Shown here one piece after another: positions 19,984-31,900 of a stretch of 64,000 nucleotides of DNA. Source of the stretch: Aralia elata (taxonomy: Eukaryota > Streptophyta > Magnoliopsida > Apiales > Araliaceae); contig CM068379.1 in the NCBI GenBank assembly GCA_034770075.1, positions 38,695,130-38,759,129 on the forward strand, given 5' to 3'. The position numbers and the translations under genes are program-made. Numbering within the stretch: the stretch's first letter is position 1; each line of letters begins with the position of its first letter. The notes under the pieces are model-generated. The model saw only the letters and a program-made list of their open reading frames with translations, was not told where the DNA came from and searched no databases.

Positions 19984-22064
19984 TGTCGACGTCGGGCCGG
20001 GTTTTCGCTTCGCGTGTCCTTTTTAGTCTTTTCCAGGTTTGATTAAATGATTTTTGGAAAAGGTCGGCATTAATGTCGACGGGGTTTTGAAATATCGTTT
20101 TTATGATGAGCCAATTAACCAGAGTCGCCAGTTGGTATATTTGAAATGGATGTACCAACTCATCCGAGTTTTCGTTTTTTATAAATCGTTGGCTCATATG
20201 TGACTCCGAATTAATTGGTCTGCGAACCGAGATTCATAGAGTTCGGGGGCTTGCTTAAGCGAAGGGAAGGTGTTAGGCACCCCCCGACTTCCGTGAGACA
20301 CGGTTACCGCGATCTTGATGCTTTCCTATCCTTTAATTCTCGAATGTGTGTGTGTATATGCGTGTGTGTGTATGTGTGCCTATGTGAATGTTGTGGTGAG
20401 TTTGTATGAAAGAATCATTTGGATTTTTTGGGAAAGTCGTGCTTTGATTGGAGAACGCTTCGGAATGTCTTTTCGGCATACACGAGAAAGCTTTATGAGA
20501 AAGGTTTGATTTTAATTGTCAAAAAAAAAAAAAAAAAAAACTATGAGATTTTTTTTATTAGGCGTTGTTTTGGCAAAAGAAGAATCTTTTAAACCTTTGT
20601 CAAAATAGGAATCGAAATCTATACATTGCTTTCATAAAATGATGGGCAATTTCTAGGATATCTTTAACCCTATGCACAAAGGTTTGATAAGATATTTCAT
20701 TCATTCATAAAGCCATTTTTGATGATGTTTGAAAATGATTTTCTTTGGCCTTCTCGTTTAATAGGAATCGACATTCATTAGCGTTTCCAATTTTTAGCCT
20801 TGTGATGCTAATATTCTACTTTGATTGATTTTAGAAAAGATCTTTATCGTTTAATCTTTTGAAATCATTTTGGCGTCTCAAAATCTAATCAAGCATAAAC
20901 ACGCGTCGGGGCTATTCACGGGCATGTAAGCCATCAAAATATCCCCGAACGCCAACAATCACATATTTCACTACTACGGGGCCTTAAACCCGATTCTCGC
21001 CTTGGCGTCGTTTTAAGGCCCGACGATTACATGTTACAAAACGAGCACCTTGAATCTATTACATACACCAAAACGTCCATCATCGGATTTGAACCACGGG
21101 GTCGCGTTCCTAGGCTCACACGAGATTATGACATACCCACGAAATGAATGCTACATAACTAACCAACCCGGATTTATCTAATACACCATGATATCCGAAA
21201 ATGACAATCTAAATAAATTACACCCAATGAATCACCATAAACAAACTAGAAATTTCATCAATTGGATATCCTCGGATTATTAGGAAGAATTTTGTTCCGA
21301 TGAAACCCTCACTAATAATCCCTAATCCATGATTGTTCAACAAAATACATGAAAGTTACATCTAATTTACCCAATCAATATGATATGAATTGCTAGAACA
21401 AATAGAAATCTTCACCTTGCAATTGATCTCAAATGGATATGAACTTGTGTATTTGAATAGGATAAGGAGTGTATTTGATACAACAAAAATCAAAAGAATT
21501 AAATCCTCTCTTTTTTTTTCTTTCTCCCTATTTTGTTGCAAAATCTAGCTATTTTCTCTCTATTTCCGTGTTTTTCCTGCTGCAGAAATTCTTCTTCTCA
21601 CAAAACTGCTGAACTCCTTCAACTCCCTGTATGCTGAGCGAAAATGAGCTGAAATAGGATGGCCAAAGCCAGCCGCCTGCCTTCCACTCACCCCGATTTC
21701 GAGTTCCGTATTTCGGGATCCGTGTTTTTAAAAGGCGCACTATTTGGCCGCAGATCAATCCGCGGCTGGACGGTTTGACTTTCTCGTTTTCCGTGCCACG
21801 CCTCGATTTTCGTGCCGTAACGTCGGTTTTCACTGACAGGCTCGTATTCGGCAGTCCGGGAATTTCCGGGAGACGTGCCACCTCATTCGGGAATGCCTGC
21901 TTCGGATGGCCTTATTGTCATATCAGCCTTGATCGCCAAAACATTGCGGTGGTGTCGGGCGCTCGCACTTGTGCCCACTCCTTCGCTTCCGCAAGCCGGT
22001 TCAATTGACGATTTTGCCCTCCTGTCATGGTTAGTGCAAGGAACGCAAAATTTGGGTGTCTACA
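19984..22064 (-). mobile_element. Ogre element 5' LTR
   Basis: 2081 bp with the same TGTCGACG...GTCTACA ends as 4208-6280. The differences are mostly single bases, a longer A tract near 20521 and a small indel around 21660. It holds no gene. The outer edge is followed by ATTGC (22065-22069), the second copy of the target duplication. Confidence 0.93.
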
Positions 22065-24022
22065 ATTGCCCAGCAAGTATAACAACAACAGTAATAATAA
22101 CATGCGAAATAATCAACGGATATCGAATAATTGAAGATTTAGCTTTTGAGTCAAGAATGTAAAACAAGATTCAAAATAACGTCTGAGGGTCTTAAGACCA
22201 CGAACTATGTCCCAGGTTGTCAAGTATTCCTACTTTAAACCTTTAACAGTCGTAGGACTATATGGACCTTGCTTCTCGTACTCAGGGAGACTAGCCCTTT
22301 GTACCATGTATGTGCACAACATCTTAACGCTAACGCGTAAATAAATCCCCTATATAAGGGTTGTTCATCTCAGTTTGACATCGGAGTCCGCACCAAAGGA
22401 AGTTTGGTTTGGATTTACTTCAATAACGTTTCTAGAATTTAGAACGCTCATCAACTATGGACTAGTCGAATCAATAAGGGTTCGCTAGTCAATCAAGGTT
22501 CAAAAGGTGTAATTCGAGAATCAAAACTAAATCTCACAAAAGGTACGATTGAATACGTTCTATATAACTGAAGCATTACAAAGAGGAAATTAAAAACGTC
22601 TCATTGAATCCATGAAATTGAATGGAATAGAAACAATAACTTGCTCAAGAAGTAATAGGCATTATGAAGCTTGTATTCTATGATAATGAAATTTAGAAAC
22701 TTGCGTAAACGTAAAAGTAAGGATAAGATACTTGCCTCGTGCGTAGACTATAAATTTAAGACTCACGTTTCTCTAATCAACCTATACATTCCGTTTATAA
22801 AACAGTAACAATAATTAGTTACAGTATTATAAACACTTCAGAACTCATTCTCATCTAATTTATTTTAATAGCTCAGTTGACACCGAACAATCAATGGGCT
22901 TATGCTACCACCTTTCACAGTAATTTGGCATTCATTTTATACCTTAGCCTAAGTTTTAGGTATATCTACGATATCATAACACGATCTCAAAGAAAGAAGA
23001 AAATTTTTACTCTCGTCTTTTTACTCTTTTTTTTTTTTTTTTAAATTCCCGCCGGGGCGGAAAAACTCTTCACAAAATTCTCGCCGGGGCGAGCTCTCGC
23101 CGGGGCGAGCTCTCGCCGGGGCGAGAAAACGTAGTTCAAAATTCTCGCCGGGGCGAGCAATCACAGTTCAAAATTCTCGCCGGGGCGAGAAACACGAAAT
23201 TCAGTTCCTGCAGTTCGCGAAGAACGCAGAAAAATGCCAAATTTGGCCAAAGTTTTTCATCGAATTGATAGTTTAAGTATACCCATTCGTCATATGTGTT
23301 ATAAAATCAAAACCCAACACATACAAAGTGATTTTAACAACACAGACAATCTAAACAACCAATTAAAACTAAGATTTTCACTGTTCATGCCTTATTAACA
23401 AGTTTTGATACAGTTAATCGTAATTAATCACTGTAAATTCGTTTCTTAACCAAATTAATCCGTTTAAGTTTCATTCTTTTCGTTTTTACATGCATAAACA
23501 TAAGAAACTATCAATTTAACGATTAACATGTAATTCAAGCATAATTTTTCATACATATAAGTCATATTTAAACTCTGTTTCTCTGTAAATTTCAGAACTT
23601 CTAATTCAAGGCATAATCTCATGAATTAATTACTCTAAATTATATATACATCATATAAAAGACGCTTATACATGCTTTCTAACATCCAATCATCATTTTA
23701 TAAAAATTTAACCATATAACTTAATTTACATAAAACTCAAACATGCATTCATGGAGAAAATTAAGAAAACATAAATTAAAGGTTAAAATTAAGAATTACC
23801 TTTAGTTTGGTGCTAGATTATGCAACTAGATGAATGATTTCCTTCTTCAATCTCAAAATTCTCACAAATTTTCTCTCCTTTTCTCTCTGTATTGCTCTGA
23901 CTTAGACTTAGAGAATAATAATAAAAGAATACGTGAATAGAATTTAGTCTGATGAGTGGGTGTCAGTTAATCCCATCATGGGTTAACTGACTCCAACCCC
24001 CTCTAAGGCTTCGTTTGGTAAG
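22065..24022 (-). mobile_element. Element B 3' LTR, segment 2
   Basis: Continues B's LTR after the Ogre insertion and matches 44228-46145. It contains the hairpin array at 23048-23189. It stops where element C was inserted; GTAAG at 24018-24022 is one copy of C's target duplication. There is no coding sequence. Confidence 0.92.
23048..23189. repeat. CTCGCCGGGGCGAG hairpin array in B's 3' LTR
   Basis: Five exact copies at 23080, 23096, 23112, 23144 and 23176, with a CCCGCC-type variant at 23048. Each can fold as a short GC stem (CTCGCC/GGCGAG). The region is a GC island in AT-rich LTR. The 5' LTR has one unit fewer and three units mutated. Confidence 0.9.
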
Positions 24023-24369
24023 TGTAATATTCCGATCCCTAATAAGATTTGTATATGTAAATTATGTGTTTAATAAATGAAATTTCATGATCTGACTTTG
24101 TATTATGTGATGGTGTATTTTATTAAATAATTAGGTCAAATAAAAAATTTTCGCCAAGTAGCTGTGTCGTGCTTAATCGGACAAAATGATTTGTCGTGCT
24201 TCCGGCGAATTCACTGAGAAGCATCTCGGCAAATTATTTTTGTAAGCTGCTGTGTCGTGCTTAGAAATGACGAAGTGCTTTGTCGTGCTTCGGAGTTAAT
24301 ATAATATTATATTAACTGATAAAATTCTAAAATAAGTTAAATAGGGTTTAAAATGTTACACGGAAATAG

Positions 24370-25035
24370 AAACCCTAAGTTGAAAACCCTAATTGATAAT
24401 AATTGTCTGAATTGATTAATTAAAACCCTAATTATTGTACAATAATCTTAATTAATATAATTAAGATTTAAATAATAAATCATAATATTAAATATGAATC
24501 ATTAAGATTAAATTAAACCCTAAACGAAAGATTAAAACCCTAATCATAGGATTGAAAACCTTAAACCCTAATTTGATTTAAGAACACTAAATTGTGGAGT
24601 TATAAATCTTAATTATGATATAATATCTTAATTAAGGTATTACTAAACCTAAATTAACATCCTAATCATGATTAGTAAAAATCTAGGTTTAATTAGTAAG
24701 TAAAATAAATCAAAATTAAAATCCTAGCCAATGAAAATGAAGCTAGGAGTGTGCAAGCTTGTGCTTGACACACTCCAGCACAAGTAGGTGCCCAAGATCA
24801 GACTTGAGTAGCACAAGTCCCAAGCCTAGATATTTTTGGAGGCAAAATTTGGAAAATAAAGCCTAGGAAACCCTAATTCAAGACACTATAAATAGAATGA
24901 GATCTGATCATGCAAACCAACGAAATTGTAAACCTAAACACTTATATTACCAGCCTAAACAAGCCCTAGCAACCACAAGTTCAGAATCAGAAGCCAGAAA
25001 TCAAACTTTAAAGAAAAAGGTGCACAAAACCCTAA
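24370..25035 (+). promoter_or_regulatory. Cluster of telo-boxes in the C LTR
   Basis: Eight exact AAACCCTAA motifs lie on both sides of the TATA box. Seven persist in the 3' LTR; the last has become AAACTCTAA. Telo-boxes are known plant promoter elements bound by telomere-repeat-binding proteins. Whether they act here is untested. Confidence 0.6.
24887..24894 (+). promoter_or_regulatory. TATA box, C 5' LTR
   Basis: CACTATAAATAG is a consensus plant TATA box. Transcription would begin about 30 nt downstream, leaving roughly 3 kb of R and U5. Confidence 0.7.
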
Positions 25036-25173
25036 TTTATGTTTGATCTTCAAGCCTCCAATAATTTTATGTTTTAGATGTTTAGGATTATGTGTGAACA
25101 TGTTATTTGATGATTTGGGTTGGTTAAATAAGGATCCATAACTTTTAAAAGGTCGAATTTGGTGAAAAACCCA

Positions 25174-25904
25174 ACTGTTCTTGGCAGCCAAGAACAGTCT
25201 GACAAGGCTTTTTGTCAGAGATTTTGATCGGCTTAAATTGGTCGTTTGATCTGTGTTAAAGTTTGAATATGTAGTATGCCATGTTAACTATAATATCCAA
25301 TTGGTAGAATAGTAAAACAATGTCTAGGATGAAAGTTATTAATGGTCAAAACCCGTTGACCGCTAACAAATGGCTGATTCTGGGCAGCCCAGAAAATTCT
25401 AAGTGTTCTAGACAGCCGTTTGACAAGATTTGACCGGCTTCAATCTTGCTTGTATGATGTTTGTAAATGTTGTTTCTTGGATTGAACATGTTCTATGCCA
25501 TGTAGACTCCAACCTAGAATCATTATATCACATAATCAGTAACTAGCATGCAAGTTATTAACGGTCAAACATGGTTGACCGACCATGACTAGAAGGTTTC
25601 TGGGCAACCTAGAAACCTTATGAACAGCATGAACTAGGTAGTTTGACCATGATTTATATGCCATCAAATGATGTTGTATGATCTAAGTTAATACATGTCG
25701 TTGTACTCTGCCATGTTGGCTATAACAAAAAACAAAAATCAAACACAAACATCAAACGAGCTGAGATTAATTTGAGGTCAAAAGTCACTGTTGAACATTG
25801 ACCAAGTGTTCTTCATGAAGAACACCTTTAGCGACAAAATTCATAACTTAACCCAGAAACCTAGAAATCCTTTGAAGACTGTCGCTAAAGCCTTTAGCGA
25901 CGGT
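25174..25904 (+). repeat. Five spaced palindromes in the transcribed leader of C
   Basis: Inverted repeats: 12-bp arms at 25174-25198; 8-bp arms at 25378-25394; 12-bp arms with one G-U pair at 25593-25619; GTGTTCTTCATGAAGAACAC at 25806-25825; and 10-bp arms (GTCGCTAAAG) at 25881-25901. The first four are 200-220 bp apart inside diverged repeats of about 217 bp. The stems differ in sequence but stay paired. Confidence 0.85.
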
Positions 25905-26690
25905 TTTAAATAAAATTTAATAAAAATAATTATATAAATTATATAAAATAATAAATAATTAATAAATAAATAATAAAAATTCATAAAAATATTCGAAAAT
26001 TCATTTTTAAATTATAAAAAATTATTTTTAATATTTTTATATATTTTGATATATTATTTTATTTAATTAAATAATAATTAATAATTATAATAAATCATTA
26101 AATAATTATCTTAATTATTTAAAAATGATATTAAATCATTAAATAATTATATTAATTATTTAAAAATGATATTAAGGCAAATAAAATTATTATATATAAT
26201 AATAATTAAATAAAATATTAAATATTTAAATATTATAAATGATAAATAAATTATTTAAATAATATATTAAGTATTTAAAAATGTTATAAATGATAATTAA
26301 ATCATTTAAATATCAAATTAAGTTTTGAAAATTATTATAAGTAATAAATAAATTATTCTAATGATAAAATAAATTCTAAAAATATTATTAATGATCAAAT
26401 AAATCATTTAAATAATATTCTATCTTTCTGAAAATATTATAAATGATAAATAAATCATTTAAATAATATTTTAAATATCTAAAAATATTCTAAATGATAA
26501 ATAAATCATTTAAATAACATATTAAATGTTTTAAAAATATTTTAAATAATAATTAAATCATTTAAAAATATTCCTAAGCTTGTAAAATTATTTAAAAATA
26601 CTTCCAAGCTTCTGAAAATTATTTAAAAATAATACCAAGCTTCTAAAAATATTATAAATAATAATTAAATTATTTAGACTAATAATTCGA
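25905..26690. other. AT-rich island in the C LTR
   Basis: About 790 bp composed almost wholly of A and T, with loosely repeated ATAAATCATTTAAATAAT units. The 3' LTR has the same block at about 35457-36228. It has no coding potential and could act as a matrix-attachment-like or nucleosome-poor segment. Confidence 0.7.
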
Positions 26691-27322
26691 CTTCCAAATG
26701 AAGTTTTATCGAACAATCTATGTGTTTAACCATTAAGGACGCGACCGAGATACCAAATCAACGTCGAACCTTAATGAAACTTGTTTAGATTAGCGTGATA
26801 CATGTTTATATACGTGCTAACACTTATTATTGGTATACGTAGACTACGTGCGTTGACCGATTGTACTAAATTATAGTGAGCTACGCTAAGGCAAGTCTCC
26901 CAACTTTGTTATATTTAAGCAAGTATTATACATCTTGCTATCAATTATTGTGAAGTTATTGCTTCTTGTTCAGCATAACTTAAGAAATGAATCATTGTTC
27001 ATATATTGCTTATTCGAGCTAAATTGTTGTGTCAAACCAAATTGTTTGGTAAGACATCTATACTGAGTAAATGGAAATGCCTTCATAGGAAGGCCAATAA
27101 ATGTCGATAATATATTGACCACAAATGGTAGGATGATATGCATACTCCTAGGATATTGGTGAGGCTGATCACCTACCAGATATCCAAAACTCAAATGGTT
27201 CTAAGTCATTAAAGACTGATAGAACTAAATGAAATATATGGTTCATATACAGAACCCTCAGTATACATTGTTGATATCTTTCAAATCAAACACATGGTGT
27301 TTATATATTCAAATGAACTTGC

Positions 27323-27423
27323 TGAGCATTTGTAGCTCATTCTTGCGCATATCTTCTTTTGCAGCTGTAAATGATATCCCTGGCACGTCTGGGACTAACA
27401 AGGGAAAAAGCCATGCTTATTAG
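27323..27423 (+). other. U5 hairpin, acceptor-like site and short frame (C)
   Basis: TGAGC/GCTCA stem at 27323-27339, then TCTTCTTTTGCAG ending at 27364, then a frame containing PGTSGTNKGK that stops at 27423. It is the counterpart of the blocks at 192, 44135 and 51176. Confidence 0.55.
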
Positions 27424-27996
27424 CTTTATTTTCTGTTGTTGAATACTTTAAGTCTTTTAAAGACTTGTTGTTGTAATAACTTAGTATAACGAATGATGTA
27501 ACTGAACAAAATGTTATGTAATATATTATGATCCTTTATGTTATAGAATGCGTCATACTCTGATCTTTAAATTCCTTAGAATAGTTGTACTAAGTTAAAT
27601 ACAGTGCCTATATGAACTATACATCTGAATGAGGGTATCTAAATGATGTTGAGAGTCCTATAAGCTCTGGGTTACACTTAATGAGCGCCGGTAAGGTGCC
27701 ATCTTTACCGGAATGCGCCCCTCAGTTCTATGGACAATCTTATCATTAATACTGTGAATGTCAGATAGATAGGGAATATTGATATGAAAGAGATATTCAT
27801 AAGATATGAATCTATATATCTAAGTGAGGGTATCCAAACACAGACAACGTTCTGGCCGGAACTAGTACCTGTTATGGGATACTGTGAATCTTGGATAAGT
27901 AGAAGTCATATTTTATTGAATATTTATAGATGTATAGTTTCACGTGAGCACCAGATCTACTACAGGGGAGTGTAGAGATTTGGGGGCGTCACAGGT

Positions 27997-28008
27997 TGGT
28001 ATCAGAGC
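27997..28008 (+). other. Primer-binding site (initiator tRNA-Met), C
   Basis: TGGTATCAGAGC, three bases after the LTR end. It is complementary to the 3' end of plant initiator methionine tRNA. Confidence 0.9.
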
Positions 28009-28027
28009 TGTAGATTATAGCTCTAAG

Positions 28028-28164
28028 GTAGTTAGGAAATACCTTAGAATATAGTCTTTGAGTCCGTAAAATACTTAATGATACATAAAATAATCTTAAA
28101 AGCTTTATCTTATGTGTAAATTTGTTTCCCCCTAAATACTAAATAAATTAAAATTCTTTTGTAG
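28028..28164 (+). other. Predicted leader intron before ORFx (C)
   Basis: Donor CTCTAAG|GTAGTT at 28028, and acceptor TTCTTTTGTAG ending at 28164, one base before the ORFx ATG. The length is 137 nt. The AG|G-ATG geometry recurs in elements B, D and E. Confidence 0.5.
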
Positions 28165-28165
28165 G

Positions 28166-28741
28166 ATGGCAGGAGTAAACCAGCACATAGGATGGTTATC
28201 CGACAGTGAGCCCGATGAGGTGCCTGATTACGAGCCGGCTACCCCTGAACTAGATTTAGAGGATGAAGACCCAGAGGAGGAGGAGCTTATTCATGATGAG
28301 GAGATCTTAGAGGCAGAGGAGGCAGAGAACCCTGTAGATGGGCAGTTAGTAGACCCTGATTCTGAGGAGGATATTGGAGCAGGCCAGATGATGAGTGTCG
28401 AAAGACACGAAGAGATAGTTATTGCGTTAGTACAGCAGTCAACAGTAGAGTTAGAAGCTGCTAACTCTCGGGCAAACATAGCGGCAGGATTATTGGAGAG
28501 TGAGCGAGATACAACTCGGCGTTTGAGAATACTCCTTCAGAACACACAGAGGGAGAAGCAGGAGGCGCAGATGCAGGCATACAGAGCCGATAGGAAGAGT
28601 AAGGCGGCGTTTGATGGCCTAGAGCGACGAGTGTTTAGGTATCCGGTGGAAGAAGAGAAGGAGGATTATATGATTGATAGAGCAGTAGTCGGTCACATGA
28701 TACGAGATGCTGATAAGGGGATGCGTGATAGCGCATTTTAG
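28166..28741 (+). CDS. ORFx: acidic coiled-coil protein upstream of gag (C)
   Basis: 191 residues, intact. Residues 12-75 are strongly acidic (SDSEPDEVPDYEP, then runs of Glu). Residues about 80-150 are helical and coiled-coil-like (ESERDTTRRLRILLQNTQRE). The C-terminal motif RRVFRYPVEEE...YMIDR is shared with B's ORFx after that copy's stop codon and in part with D's. No known domain is recognisable, and there is no signal peptide or membrane segment. The ORF lies between the PBS and gag, is not in the gag frame, and its ATG follows an AG|G acceptor-like site, so it is probably made from spliced RNA. A role in particle assembly or RNA handling is possible but only a guess. Confidence 0.75.
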   Translation: MAGVNQHIGWLSDSEPDEVPDYEPATPELDLEDEDPEEEELIHDEEILEAEEAENPVDGQLVDPDSEEDIGAGQMMSVERHEEIVIALVQQSTVELEAANSRANIAAGLLESERDTTRRLRILLQNTQREKQEAQMQAYRADRKSKAAFDGLERRVFRYPVEEEKEDYMIDRAVVGHMIRDADKGMRDSAF

Positions 28742-28953
28742 TAGCGTTAAGTTTATGTGTTGTACTTAGTACGATATCAAAATTTTGAGTTGTAAAGTAG
28801 GAAATCCTTGTAATAACTAGTAGTAGTATAACTACTAGTCGGTTATGTAATCGTTGTTGCATGTTATATACAAGTTGTGTTTATATAATCAAATTATTAG
28901 TTCTATGTAAGCATATCTTTGTATTTATACTTGCTTTTCTTTATTTTAGAACC

Positions 28954-31900
28954 ATGGCATCAGGACGAAGAGCCCAAGCCCGAACTGAGACCACCGAACC
29001 AAATCCCACACAACAATTAGTAAATATCCTTTTAGAAACCTTACAAAATCGTCCACCACCTCAACCCACCCCAGTTAATCCACAGGGCACTATATTCAAA
29101 GACTTTAAACTTGTAGGACCACCGGAATTTAAGGGAGCTGCGGAACCTATTGAAGCACAAACATGGGTTACTGAGATAGAGAAGATTTTCAGGGTAACTA
29201 ATGTTGGCGAAGATCAAAAGACGATCTTTGCCACCATTTTCCTCAAGGGTGAGGCAAACCATTGGTGGGAAAATACCAAAATTCGTGCAGGTGAAGATAT
29301 AATTCCTTGGACTAGGTTTAAGGAACTATTCTTCGAAAATTATTTTCCCCAATCAATGCAGGATCGTATGGAGGTACGATTCCTAGAATTGAAGCAAGGA
29401 GAGCTTACCGTATCTTAGTATACGGCTAAGTTCAATGAATTAGCCAGGTTTGCCCCACACCAGGTTGATACAGAGGCAAGGAAGACTAGGAGATACGAAG
29501 AGGGATTGAAACCCCAAATTCGTAGTAAGTTGTCAGTGTTTCAAGTGATAACTTTTCCTGAAATTCTCGAGAAAGCTATCATAGCTGAAAATGAGAATGA
29601 ATCGTTAATAAAATTTCATAAGGAAAAGAGAAGTTTGAGTGAAGGGGGGAAGTTTAAAGTAGAAATTAGTACAGGGGGTACTAATAATAACAAAAGGAAG
29701 TGGGATGCCACTGTTCCTACAAACTTTGTGAGAAGGGGTAACAATTACAATAATAACAACAACAACAGAAACCAGAACAATAACAATAAGGTGGGTCGTT
29801 GTACCACATGTGGAAAGAATCACCTAGGGTTATGTCGCCAGAAAGTGGTTACTTGTTACCATTGTGGGCAAGAGGGACATTATTCCTCTTATTGTCCTAA
29901 AAAGAGTAATGATAATACTCGTCAGGGTAACCCGAACGTTACTTGTTACACATGTGGTGCAACTGGGCATGTGTCTAGGAGTTGCCCGAGGAGTAGGAAC
30001 CAATCTGGGGGAGGAAACCAAGTCCCAAACAATAACCCCAAACCGGCAGTAGCAGGAGCTGGAGGTCCAGGTCGTCCAACCGCAAGAACGTTTAATATGA
30101 CGACAAGGGATGTTGTTGCTGCACCAGACGTGGTAACAGGTATCATCCCTATCGACACTTTAAATGCATATGTGTTGTTCGACTCTGGTGCTACTTGTTC
30201 ATTTGTGTCTAATAGCTTTGCTAAGAAATTGTCAATACCACGCGAAGATTTAGACATACCTTTTAATATGGAGATCGCAAACAATGAGATAATTCCCGTC
30301 AAAACCATCTATAAGAATTGTGCTATAGAGATTAAGGGGCACAAGTTTCTTGTGAACCTCATTCCCATACAACTAGGGGAATTTGATATAATTTTAGGAA
30401 TGGACTGGCTGGGGAATTATAATGCGATAATTGACTGCCAGCAGAAGCGGGTGAATTTAGTGACTGCTTCAGAGTCAAAAGTAGTGTTCAAAGGTGGTTG
30501 TTCACCTAAACGATCTCACTATCTGACAGTAATGCAGGCAGAGAGATTTCTTAGGAAGGGTTGTACAGGCTATTTGGCATATATAGTAGATACTCGAAAA
30601 GAAGGAGTAAAGCTAGAACAAATACTTGTAGTTAGAGAATTTCCGGATGTGTTTCCAGATGACTTACCCGGTTTACCTCCGGACAGAGAGATCGAATTTG
30701 TTATTGATCTAGCGCCAGGTACGGCACCAGTTTCCAAGGCACCGTACAGAATGGCACCTGTAGAGTTGAAGGAGTTACTTGTGCAGCTACAAGAACTCTT
30801 AGACAAAAAGTACATACAACCGAGTGTTTCACCTTGGGGAGCACCGGTGTTGTTTGTAAAGAAGAAGGATGGAACGTTAAGGTTATGCATTGATTATAGA
30901 GAATTAAATAAGTTAACAATAAAGAACAAATATCCTTTACCACGAATTGATGATCTGTTTGACCAGTTGAAAGGGGCCGAATACTTTTCGAAGATCGACC
31001 TACCTACGATCGGGTTATCATCAATTAAAGGTAAGAAAAGAAGATGTGCCGAAGACAGCGTTTAGGACACGTTACGGACATTATGAGTTTCTTGTGATGT
31101 CTTTTGGATTAACAAATGCGTCGGCAGCATTCATGGACTTAATGAACAGAGTGTTTAAACCATGCTTGGACAAATTTGTCGTAGTGTTCATCGATGATAT
31201 TTTAGTATACTCGAGAACAAAAGAGGAGCATGCTGAACACTTAAGAAGCATATTGGAGATATTACGCAAGGAACAACTTTATGCAAAGTTTTCCAAGTGT
31301 GAATTCTGGTTGGAACGAGTCCAGTTCTTGGGTCATGTAATTGACAAGAATGGAATAGCGGTAGATCCAGCCAAGATAGAAGCGGTTGTGAATTGGGAAC
31401 AACCAACAACTCCAACAAAAGTAAGAAGTTTTCTCGGGTTAGCAGGGTATTATCGGTGTTTTATACAAGATTTTTCAAAGATAGCGACCCCGCTAACCAA
31501 TTTGACTCGAAAGACGGTAAAGTACGTTTGGACAGACAAATGTGAAGAAAGCTTCCAAGAGTTGAAGAAGCGGTTAAGTATGGCACCAGTGTTATCTTTA
31601 CCAGATGATATAGGAGGCCTCGTTGTTTATAGTGATGCATCACACAAAGGGTTAGGGTGTGTGTTAATGCAACACGGAAAGGTGATTGCATATGCATCAA
31701 GACAACTCAAAGATTATGAGAAGAGGTATCCTACGCATGATCTTGAGTTAGCCGCCGTAGTATTCGCCTTGAAAATTTGGAGGCATTACTTGTACGGGGA
31801 GAAGTGTGAGATATACACAGATCACAAGAGTCTGAAATATATTTTCACACAGAAGGAGTTAAATATGAGACAAAGGAGATGGCTAGAGTTGATAAAAGAT

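Larger units (their letters stand above)
4208..22064 (-). mobile_element. Ogre/Tat-lineage Ty3/gypsy element A with antisense cargo
   Basis: A 17.9-kb minus-strand element. Order in the sense direction: 5' LTR (19984-22064), Arg-type PBS, gag-pro (19221-16096), predicted intron, pol (RT, RNase H, archaeal-type RNase H, integrase; to 12456), long 3' region with two antisense genes and a tandem array, PPT, and 3' LTR (4208-6280). The flanks carry the duplication ATTGC (4203-4207 and 22065-22069), and the empty site is intact at 44228-44232. The G-patch after protease and the dual RNase H identify the Ogre lineage. By eye the LTRs differ by about two dozen bases. Two in-frame TGA codons near the end of pol make this copy defective. 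Confidence 0.93.
24023..27993 (+). mobile_element. Element C 5' LTR
   Basis: 3971 bp, TGTAATATTCCG...GGGGGCGTCACA. It has a TATA box 864 bp in, a series of telo-boxes, five palindromes, an AT-rich island and the U5 hairpin block. ORFs inside recur in the 3' LTR and look like chance frames. Confidence 0.95.

Noticed and set aside
24370..24620. An interstitial telomere tract.
   Set aside because: The AAACCCTAA motifs are separated by unrelated sequence and never occur in tandem.
24955..27194. Small ORFs in the C LTR (for example 24955-25191 and 26970-27194).
   Set aside because: They are near-identical in the 3' LTR because the LTRs are, have no domain, and are antisense to transcription.
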